The notes under the pieces: model-generated | Told to the model about the DNA's origin: nothing | Database searches by the model: none | Seen by the model: the letters and a program-made list of their open reading frames with translations, nothing else | NCBI GenBank assembly: GCA_018223365.1 | Contig: JAGTTP010000002.1 | Span: forward strand, 1 to 64,000 | Direction: 5' to 3' | DNA length: 64,000 nucleotides | From: Clostridiaceae bacterium Marseille-Q4145 | GTDB lineage: Bacteria > Bacillota > Clostridia > Lachnospirales > Lachnospiraceae | Shown here: positions 15,847 through 22,030 of the stretch, piece after piece | How the letters are laid out: each line of letters begins with the position of its first letter | How positions within the stretch are numbered: the stretch's first letter is position 1 | Position numbers and translations under genes: made by a program

Positions 15847-16647
15847 TTATACAGCCGTCAAGCTTGCTACAGCTACCCAACTGTTGATTCCCTTAAGCTT
15901 TGCTTCCTGTACTCCTTTATTTGTCTGTACCTTGTCTACCGTGTGTCTTTTGCCGCCCAACTGTGCCGCCGGGACTGCTTTTCCTCTGGTCGAAGACAAG
16001 CCGCCATATACCGCACCGCTCTTAATCGTAACAACGCTTCCGGCTTTAATTTCCTGTGTTTCCGGGGCTGTTGCCGGGCTGCTTCCCGCTTCCTGGCTGC
16101 CTTTCTTTAACCCGAACTGTGTAGCGATTGCATTAGCTACGGCTGCTGCAATCTGTGTCTTTTTGGCTGCGTATGCGCTCATATCGTCCTTATCGTCGAT
16201 AAGGCACACTTCCAGCAGCGCGGAAGATACGCCCGCCGCCTTCGCTCTATAGATTACTGTAAAATTCGTTCTCTTAACTCCGCGGTTCTTAAAGCCCAGG
16301 GCTGCGATACTCTGTACAATCTTCGTTTCTACCCCTACGGTCTTTTCCGCTGTAGTAACGTAGATTTCCGTACCTGTCGTCCGTCCGTTTCCTTTAAGGT
16401 CTGCTGCCCCGGAATTAAAATGGACTTCCAGTACATAACCATAGTTTTCGAAGTCAACCGCCAGTTTTCCGGCTTTTGCGTCTTTGTATGCGTTTCTTTC
16501 CGTCGGGTATAAATCCACCTGGGCGTATGCGCTCAAAGTCTTCTTAATTTCCTCGACCATGTAAATAGTCTCGTCTGCTTCTTTTCCGAACTGTGATACA
16601 GCGCCAGGGTCGCCCGCTCCGTGTCCGCTAATAAGTAAAATCTTCAT
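15847..16647 (-). CDS. endolysin: N-acetylmuramoyl-L-alanine amidase
   Basis: 266 aa. Amidase_3 domain at about 1-175: Zn ligands His in LISGHGAGDPGA, Glu in the following helix, and His in VLEVHFNSGA; catalytic Glu in SALLEVCLIDDKDD. The C-terminal 70 residues (AGSVVTIKSGAVYGGLSSTRG ... INSWVAVASL) look like an SH3-type wall-binding domain. It has no signal peptide, so release depends on the holins just upstream. Confidence 0.9.
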   Translation of the reverse strand: MKILLISGHGAGDPGAVSQFGKEADETIYMVEEIKKTLSAYAQVDLYPTERNAYKDAKAGKLAVDFENYGYVLEVHFNSGAADLKGNGRTTGTEIYVTTAEKTVGVETKIVQSIAALGFKNRGVKRTNFTVIYRAKAAGVSSALLEVCLIDDKDDMSAYAAKKTQIAAAVANAIATQFGLKKGSQEAGSSPATAPETQEIKAGSVVTIKSGAVYGGLSSTRGKAVPAAQLGGKRHTVDKVQTNKGVQEAKLKGINSWVAVASLTAV

Positions 16648-16652
16648 GTTTC

Positions 16653-17069
16653 TTATGCTCCCTCTGTGATTTTTCTTAAAATGTCGTCTTCTGTATCTTC
16701 ATCCGAAACCGTAACCGTATTATACACATAGTCGTATAAGCTGCTGTTTGATTCCAGCATTTTCTTAAACTTCTCTAATGCTTCGTCTAACAGTTCGTCG
16801 TATTTTTCTTCCGTAATAAACAGGGTAATAATCGGGAATCTTTCTACAAGCCAGTCCCACACCATAGCCCTTTTTACCTGTCCGGTCTTTCTCTTTAACT
16901 CCTTTTCCGCTTCCGTAACCATGTACAGCAGCGCGATTCTAATTTTATCTAACTGCTGCTGTGGTGTGAGTTTCAAAAAGCGCAATACCGCATATACGGT
17001 AAGCCCCAGTAAAACAACCACAATTACGAAAATTAACCAGTTTTCAAGAATCATTTTCAAAATCTCCAT
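16653..17069 (-). CDS. phage holin, LLH-like
   Basis: Start at the ATG at 17069 (MEILKMILENWLIFVIVVVL), with RBS GAGG eight bases away; an upstream GTG in frame overlaps that site. 138 aa: one N-terminal transmembrane helix, then KLTPQQQLDKIRIALLYMV and a long amphipathic charged region, as in the LL-H/superfamily 6 holins. It lies immediately before the amidase gene, where a holin is expected. Confidence 0.7.
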   Translation of the reverse strand: MEILKMILENWLIFVIVVVLLGLTVYAVLRFLKLTPQQQLDKIRIALLYMVTEAEKELKRKTGQVKRAMVWDWLVERFPIITLFITEEKYDELLDEALEKFKKMLESNSSLYDYVYNTVTVSDEDTEDDILRKITEGA

Positions 17070-17080
17070 ACTTCGCACCT

Positions 17081-17437
17081 CTAAAAGTTCTGTATTTCCG
17101 TTGGCTCTAACGCTTCGTCTATAAGTGCTTCTGTTTTATCCTTCATCTTTTGTATGGTTCTTTCTTTGATTTCTTCCGCCGGATTTTCTTCGCCCAGGTC
17201 GATAAGTTTTTTTATCATACCTAACTGTATTTTTATACCATTTTCAAGCTGTACCGCTTTCAGATACCATATTACAGCAGCGCCGAACACGCCCCCGGCT
17301 GTCGGAATTATGTAAGTAAATACTTCTGTAGGCTTTTCGTTCCATGAAAATATAAGGGCTACTATGCAAGTGCATACAAATATTGAACCAGTGCTTAAAA
17401 CTACCTTTTTCTTAAATTCCCGCTTCTTTGCTCTCAC
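17081..17437 (-). CDS. small membrane protein, possible holin or holin partner
   Basis: 118 aa from a GTG start overlapping the previous stop (GTGA). Two hydrophobic segments (VVLSTGSIFVCTCIVALIFSW and YIIPTAGGVFGAAVIWYLKAV) followed by a charged helical tail. Its place between XhlA-like and LLH-like genes in the lysis block suggests a role in holin timing or membrane anchoring. No family recognised. Confidence 0.5.
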   Translation of the reverse strand: MRAKKREFKKKVVLSTGSIFVCTCIVALIFSWNEKPTEVFTYIIPTAGGVFGAAVIWYLKAVQLENGIKIQLGMIKKLIDLGEENPAEEIKERTIQKMKDKTEALIDEALEPTEIQNF

Positions 17438-17670
17438 TGTGCGCTTAAGCCTTCCAGGTCTTTAATTCTGTGGTTTGCCACTTCCTGTTTTTCATCAAGT
17501 ACCGCCTGGTCTTTTTCTAATTTGTACACCCTTTCTACTACGTTGTTGTGCTTGTCTAATTTCGCTTCGATATAATTAAGTCTGGTCTTAATTGTCCCGT
17601 ATATCGCGCCGATAGACACCCCGTACACAACTAACTGAATAAGTAAGCCTATCCAAAATTCACTACTCAA
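17434..17670 (-). CDS. XhlA-like hemolysin/holin-associated protein
   Basis: 78 aa from a TTG start with RBS AAGGAG. One N-terminal membrane helix (FWIGLLIQLVVYGVSIGAIYG) and a coiled coil (RLNYIEAKLDKHNNVVERVY KLEKDQ): here membrane anchor and helix are in reverse order to classic XhlA but similar to small phage proteins annotated so. First gene of the lysis block. Confidence 0.5.
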   Translation of the reverse strand: MSSEFWIGLLIQLVVYGVSIGAIYGTIKTRLNYIEAKLDKHNNVVERVYKLEKDQAVLDEKQEVANHRIKDLEGLSAQ

Positions 17671-17687
17671 GCCTTACTAACTCCTTC

Positions 17688-17951
17688 CTACGGCTCTAAC
17701 ATCCGTTCCAGGTCTTCGCGACCTTCTTTTATGTCTTCTATCATCATTAGTAACTGCTTGTCTTCGTCTTCCATGCTCCTATAGTTCTCTAATTCTTCCA
17801 GCAGCAGCCTATTTACTTCTGCCAGGTCTGCTATTATGCTGCTCTGTACCTCTACTACGTCCAGGTCGTAACGTGCTACGTTCGTAGCCTGTACTTCGTC
17901 TTCTTCCCTCTGGCTTCTGATTCTGTTAATTATCCGGCGTAATACTGCCAT
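17688..17951 (-). CDS. hypothetical coiled-coil protein downstream of the DGR RT
   Basis: 87 aa, wholly helical and acidic (LDVVEVQSSIIADLAEVNRL, LMMIEDIKEGREDLERMLE) with a basic N-terminus. Its ATG (17951) lies inside the end of the reverse transcriptase gene, so it is translationally coupled to it. It might belong to the DGR or be the first gene of the lysis operon; I do not recognise a family. Confidence 0.5.
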   Translation of the reverse strand: MAVLRRIINRIRSQREEDEVQATNVARYDLDVVEVQSSIIADLAEVNRLLLEELENYRSMEDEDKQLLMMIEDIKEGREDLERMLEP

Positions 17952-18978
17952 TTCCTATTAACTCCTTTTTCTTAATTTCTGCTTCTATTTGCCCTTTAAT
18001 CTTCATGCGTAGCCTGTAAGTGTCCGCGTGTTTTGCGTGTCCTTCCCAGCTTGCATATTTCATAAGCAATTTTTCTTTTGTTATTTTTCCGCTTCTGTAG
18101 GCTTTGATAACTGCCCTTATATGCTTAGGGCTGCGCTTCCTTATCTTCCGGTAATCTTTGTAAATACGATACCCGCAAAAATCAAAGCCGTTCTTAGCGT
18201 TGATTATCTGCGTTTTCGGATTTAAGGTAAGCTTAAGCCGCTCGCCTAAAAATGCGTCTATCTTTTGTAACACTTCTACTAGGTGCTCCCGGCTATTGTG
18301 TGCTATTGCAAAATCATCCATGTAGCGTTTATACTTATCTTCCTTCAATTCGTGCTTTACGAAGTTATCTAATTCATTTAATACCAGGTTTGCGAAAAGC
18401 TGGCTTAATAGGTTTCCCACCGGAAGCCCTCGCCCGTCTTCCCCGTAGCTGTCGATAATATAGTAAAGCAGCTTCAATAGGTCTTTATCTTTGAAAATCC
18501 CGCCTAATATTTGCTTTAGTACTTCGTGGTCTACACTATTGAAATATTTGTGTATATCCGCTTTTAATATATAAACCTGTTTTCCTTCAAAAGATAGGTT
18601 TCTTATGCACTCCTGGGCGTAATCTGCCGCTTTGTGCATACCCTTATTCGTTCTACAGGCGTAGCTATGATAATAAAACCGTCTTTCTACAATCGGTTCT
18701 ATTTTATTGTTTATCATGTGCTGTGCTACTCTGTCCCTAAATGGTAGCGCGTATATGTCCCGCTTCTTCGGTTCATACACTACAAAGCGCCGGGCTTCCC
18801 CTTGTCGGTATGTTCCGGCTTCCAGGTCTGCCACCAGGTCGTATAATTCTTCTTCCAGATTATCCGTGAACCTTAGCACTTCTTCCCGGTATCTTTTGCA
18901 CTTTCGCGCCTTCCTGTATGCGTCTTCTGCATTTTCAAAGGTCGCTATATCCTTTATTCCTATGTTACTTCTTTTCAT
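17926..18978 (-). CDS. DGR reverse transcriptase
   Basis: 350 aa group II-like RT of the diversity-generating class. Catalytic Asp in LKADIHKYFNSVD (D141), motif 4 GLPVGNLLSQ (184-193), catalytic YMDD (219-222), then KTQIINAKNGFDFCGY near the thumb. The size (no maturase, no endonuclease) and the position next to Avd, a template repeat and a CLec-fold variable gene separate it from intron, retron and Abi RTs. It copies the template RNA with errors at adenines and the cDNA replaces the variable repeat. Confidence 0.95.
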   Translation of the reverse strand: MKRSNIGIKDIATFENAEDAYRKARKCKRYREEVLRFTDNLEEELYDLVADLEAGTYRQGEARRFVVYEPKKRDIYALPFRDRVAQHMINNKIEPIVERRFYYHSYACRTNKGMHKAADYAQECIRNLSFEGKQVYILKADIHKYFNSVDHEVLKQILGGIFKDKDLLKLLYYIIDSYGEDGRGLPVGNLLSQLFANLVLNELDNFVKHELKEDKYKRYMDDFAIAHNSREHLVEVLQKIDAFLGERLKLTLNPKTQIINAKNGFDFCGYRIYKDYRKIRKRSPKHIRAVIKAYRSGKITKEKLLMKYASWEGHAKHADTYRLRMKIKGQIEAEIKKKELIGNGSITPDN

Positions 18979-19137
18979 CTTCTGCCGTTTCCGCTTCCGC
19001 CCTTCGCCTTCGCTACTAACCGGAAGCGTCCTTTTTTATGTTTGCCTGGTAGTCCCAGGACGGGCTATACGTTCTGACTATATGTAAAATAGTCTTCGCT
19101 AGTAAGCCGTAGCTTGCTAAGTCTGAAAAGTCCATAA

Positions 19138-19250
19138 GTCACAGCCGAAGCGCGCGCCAATGTTCGCGTTGACATTCCAGGGGTAGTTGTTACAGTTGAC
19201 AGCGCGGCAGCCAGCGTTAACGCCGTTGTTCCAGTTGCCGCCCGCGATAA
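19138..19250 (-). repeat. DGR template repeat (TR)
   Basis: Non-coding copy of the end of the variable gene, between Avd and RT. Over 112 aligned bases it differs from 19762-19873 at 12 positions, and every one is an adenine on the transcribed (minus) strand of the TR. It reads IAGGNWNNGVNAGCRAVNC then NNYPWNVNANIGARFGCD in the gene frame: the sites of variation are AAC codons (one TAC), which let A-mutagenesis reach many amino acids without stop codons. Confidence 0.95.
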
Positions 19251-19276
19251 GGCGAAGCAACGTATAGCCCATATTC

Positions 19277-19615
19277 TTAATTTTGTACTGATTTAATGAA
19301 GCCGCCTAACATCTTCCCTATTTCCGTTAATTTCTTCGCGGCTACTCCGTATGTATGCCCGCTTATGTACTCCTGGTCGTAGGCGATTCTGATATAATAC
19401 CGTAAAATCACTAATTCTACGTCCGCGTCGTATAAAAGCTTTTTCTTCGTCGTGCTTTTCCCGGCTCTAATGATGTATCGTAAAATATCCATGATACAAT
19501 TTTTAGTATCTTTCTGTAGTGAAAACTTTTCACTTTTCGGATATTGTCTTAGTACTGGGTATATGTACTTTATAAAATCGTACAGCTTTTCTTGTATCTC
19601 TAAATTGCTTTTCAT
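19277..19615 (-). CDS. avd: DGR accessory variability determinant (Avd)
   Basis: 112 aa from the ATG at 19615 (MKSNLEIQEKLYDFIKYIYP; RBS AAAGGGCG). All-helical: LYDFIKYIYPVLRQYPKSEKF, NCIMDILRYIIRAGKST, LLYDADVELVILRYYIRIAYD, and KLTEIGKMLGGFIKS, the four-helix-bundle pattern of Avd (KFxL, DxELxxLRxxxRLA, RxLxEIGRxLGGW-like motifs). Avd forms a basic pentamer that binds RT and template RNA. Positioned between the variable gene and the TR as in the Bordetella phage DGR. Confidence 0.85.
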   Translation of the reverse strand: MKSNLEIQEKLYDFIKYIYPVLRQYPKSEKFSLQKDTKNCIMDILRYIIRAGKSTTKKKLLYDADVELVILRYYIRIAYDQEYISGHTYGVAAKKLTEIGKMLGGFIKSVQN

Positions 19616-19752
19616 ATAATCGCCCTTTCTCTGATTCGCGATTATATCACAGCTATTTTGTTTTGTGTCGCCGTTCCTCATTGTTTCCTATATCCTGGAA
19701 ATTTACCTTAAATTTTTACCGCGTGTGCGGGCTTCCGCCCGCACAAAACAGA

Positions 19753-20850
19753 TTACAGACTGTCACAGCCGAAGCGCGCGCCAATGCTCGCGTAGACATC
19801 CCAGGGGCAGGAGTAACAGTTGACAGCGCGGCAGCCAGCGCTAACGCCGTAGCTCCAGCCGCCGCCCGCGATACGGCGAACAAGTCCGTAAGTTCCTTCT
19901 GTGTATGCCTGTCCGTTTCCAGCGCCTAATACGTCCTTCCAACTCCAGGACTGTGTACCGTCGTATCTGTAGCTTAATTCGTCCAGCCATTCCCACACAT
20001 TGCCTACGCAATCTACGCAACCGATAGCAGATACAGCATTAACTACTTTACCTGTCGTAGTTCTGGCGGTATTCGTTGTAGCCGCCCAGGCGTTCGTATT
20101 ATTGCCGTCTGCTCCCTGTGGGCTGCCGTATGCTGCTTGCTGCCATTCCGAATAAGATAACAAGCGCTTACCGGATTTTAAGCCCAGGTCGATAAAGTCA
20201 TAGCTGTTATGTCCTTCCGTTCCTGTAAGCGGTGTTGCATTGTACGCTGATTTCACGCCGCCTACTCCGTTGCTGGACGCTAAGTAAATATCCACCCACA
20301 AGCCGCCGCCAGCGTATACCATGCCTTCCGGGCTACATTTCGGGCGGTGCTTTAACGTCCATACAGAACGCGGAACGATACCGGACGCTACATTAGATTC
20401 CCAGCCGCTGCCTTTCTCCGCTCCGGCAGTATTGATAGGAATAAGCTTACTGCTTACCTGTCTTACCCTTCCATAATGGAAGCCGCCGATTTTGCGGCTT
20501 GTCTCTGCATTGTAGCCGTCCGGGTATGTACTGTTAAGGCTGATTTTGTATACTTCGTCCAGGTCTTCGCTGCCAGGGTCACAAATATAAACATAGTAAT
20601 CTTTTCCCACCACAAACGCACTACCAGCGTCCAGGTTTCCGGTACTAAGTACTGTAGCGTCCGTTTTGAATACTCCTGTACTTCCGACCGTAACCACACA
20701 CCCAGCCGTTACCGTAAGTGATGTAAGCCCGGAAGCGGTTAAATATTCCGCCGAAGGTGTTACCAGGTCGCCAATATTTGCCATTTTCGCAACCGTAAGT
20801 TTTGCCCGCGGGTCTTTGTTAATAAAATCATTACTTAAAAATCTACTCAT
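19753..20850 (-). CDS. DGR variable protein, C-type-lectin/FGE-sulfatase fold tail protein
   Basis: 365 aa. The N-terminal 130 residues (MSRFLSNDFINKDPRAKLTV ... ) look like a tail-attachment and beta-rich region. The rest is a CLec fold of the formylglycine-generating-enzyme type: RLLSYSEWQQAAYGSPQG, CVDCVGNVWEWLDELSYR, LVRRIAGGGWSYGVSAGCRA, SIGARFGCD. The last 38 or so residues are the variable repeat. Codons differing from the template code for G, S, Y, S, Y, S, C, D, Y, S. It is downstream of the baseplate genes, so it is probably the receptor-binding tip. Confidence 0.92.
   Translation of the reverse strand: MSRFLSNDFINKDPRAKLTVAKMANIGDLVTPSAEYLTASGLTSLTVTAGCVVTVGSTGVFKTDATVLSTGNLDAGSAFVVGKDYYVYICDPGSEDLDEVYKISLNSTYPDGYNAETSRKIGGFHYGRVRQVSSKLIPINTAGAEKGSGWESNVASGIVPRSVWTLKHRPKCSPEGMVYAGGGLWVDIYLASSNGVGGVKSAYNATPLTGTEGHNSYDFIDLGLKSGKRLLSYSEWQQAAYGSPQGADGNNTNAWAATTNTARTTTGKVVNAVSAIGCVDCVGNVWEWLDELSYRYDGTQSWSWKDVLGAGNGQAYTEGTYGLVRRIAGGGWSYGVSAGCRAVNCYSCPWDVYASIGARFGCDSL
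19762..19873 (-). repeat. DGR variable repeat (VR)
   Basis: The 3' end of the variable gene, ending seven bases before the stop codon. Its last 25 bases (19762-19786) are identical to the template and GC-rich, the place expected for the initiation-of-mutagenic-homing element. The match to TR fades beyond 19873. Confidence 0.93.
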
Positions 20851-21301
20851 ATCTTGCTAACACTCCTTTGATACTGTCTAATTCTCCCTGGGTAATTCCC
20901 AAAGTGTCTAAGATATTTACGGGGCTTTCTACCCCTACTTTTTCTGCTGTTGTTTCCAGGTCGGCGTTAACTCCTATTACCGTCTTCTTTTCCTCTTTTG
21001 CTTCTCCCGTGTCTCCTTCCTGGCTCTGCTGCTCAACCGCTACATGCTCTACGCTTTTAATTGTGTATTCCTTGCCTTCGCACAATACCTTAGCGCCCTT
21101 TTCCGCTTCTGCCAGATAGTTAGTAGTAATGTATCTTTTGTCCTCTGAAATTTCGACTACCGGAACAAAGATGTACTTTTCTTCTTCGATTCCGTTAATC
21201 ACTTCCCTTAACTCTGCTGCTTCCAGTGTGCCAGCCTGTACCATTCCTAACAGGTTATAAATGTCTTTCCCTGTTCCGATTACTTTAGGCATATTCCGCA
21301 T
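20843..21301 (-). CDS. hypothetical tail-associated protein
   Basis: 152 aa, overlapping the variable gene start by 8 bases. Predicted mixed alpha/beta with IFVPVVEISEDKRYITTNYL and a C-terminal helical hairpin NILDTLGITQGELDSIKGVL. It lies between the BppU-like and variable-protein genes, so a linker or chaperone role in the baseplate is possible. A second ATG three codons in has a slightly better distance from the GGGAG box. No family recognised. Confidence 0.6.
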   Translation of the reverse strand: MRNMPKVIGTGKDIYNLLGMVQAGTLEAAELREVINGIEEEKYIFVPVVEISEDKRYITTNYLAEAEKGAKVLCEGKEYTIKSVEHVAVEQQSQEGDTGEAKEEKKTVIGVNADLETTAEKVGVESPVNILDTLGITQGELDSIKGVLARYE

Positions 21302-21316
21302 AATCTCCCGCCTTCC

Positions 21317-22018
21317 TTATTCCGTTGTTTCGCTTAAGTACCCGCTTCCTAAGTATGATTTATCTAACCACGCTTCTTCCGCAAAATCGTTAAGCTTATC
21401 AATATTGTTATAAATGTCCTCTATTAGTCCTTTGTAATTCTGCGCCTGTTCTGCTGCTGCCGTCGCTACCTTTACGGCTTCCTGGCTGGCTGCTGCCGCT
21501 GCCGTCGCTTCTTCCTTAACCTGGTTCGCGATTCCTATAGTATCGTTTGCCGTTCTCATAGCTGTAGCAGCTAAAACAGTCGCTTCTTCTACTGTATCTT
21601 TTGATTTTTCCACTTCTTGTAATGCGTTTATGATTGCCTTGTACTCTATCGTACTGGCTATCTTATCGCCTACGATTACCGCCGTATCTACCTTTATATT
21701 AAAAGTCCAGGAAGCTATATAGCTTTCCTTTTCGTAGACGCTTATAGCGCACTCTGCATATCCGGCGGCGGCTGTCATTTGTTCGGTAATCTCTGCTGTT
21801 ATCAGATTTTCGACGTAAGTACAATCGTTTAAGATTTCTTCCCCGTCGGACTTCCTACACTCAATCCTTACTATTGCCCCTTCCGGCATTTCGTAAGGTT
21901 CGCCGTCATTCAGCAGCACTACTAACAGGTTTCGCGTTTCACTATCGAACTGTTTAACCCTTATAGTCTTTTCTACGCTGTGACGGGCGAAGTCAAATAC
22001 TAGCCTTCCTACTACCAC
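21317..22018 (-). CDS. BppU-family baseplate upper protein
   Basis: 233 aa from a GTG start. The N-terminal 130 residues (VFDFARHSVEKTIRVKQFDS, LVVLLNDGEPYEMPEG, TAEITEQMTAAAGYAECAIS) match the BppU N-terminal domain of lactococcal-type baseplates. A helical Ala-rich stalk (about 140-200) and a C-terminal EEAWLDKSYLGSGYLSE follow. That end is shared with the upstream tail protein, suggesting a common attachment peptide. Confidence 0.75.
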   Translation of the reverse strand: MVVGRLVFDFARHSVEKTIRVKQFDSETRNLLVVLLNDGEPYEMPEGAIVRIECRKSDGEEILNDCTYVENLITAEITEQMTAAAGYAECAISVYEKESYIASWTFNIKVDTAVIVGDKIASTIEYKAIINALQEVEKSKDTVEEATVLAATAMRTANDTIGIANQVKEEATAAAAASQEAVKVATAAAEQAQNYKGLIEDIYNNIDKLNDFAEEAWLDKSYLGSGYLSETTE

Positions 22019-22030
22019 TTTGCACCGTCC

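Noticed and set aside
17926..18978. RT as a group II intron maturase or retron RT
   Set aside because: No maturase or endonuclease domain, no intron domains V/VI nearby, no msr/msd; TR, VR and Avd are adjacent.
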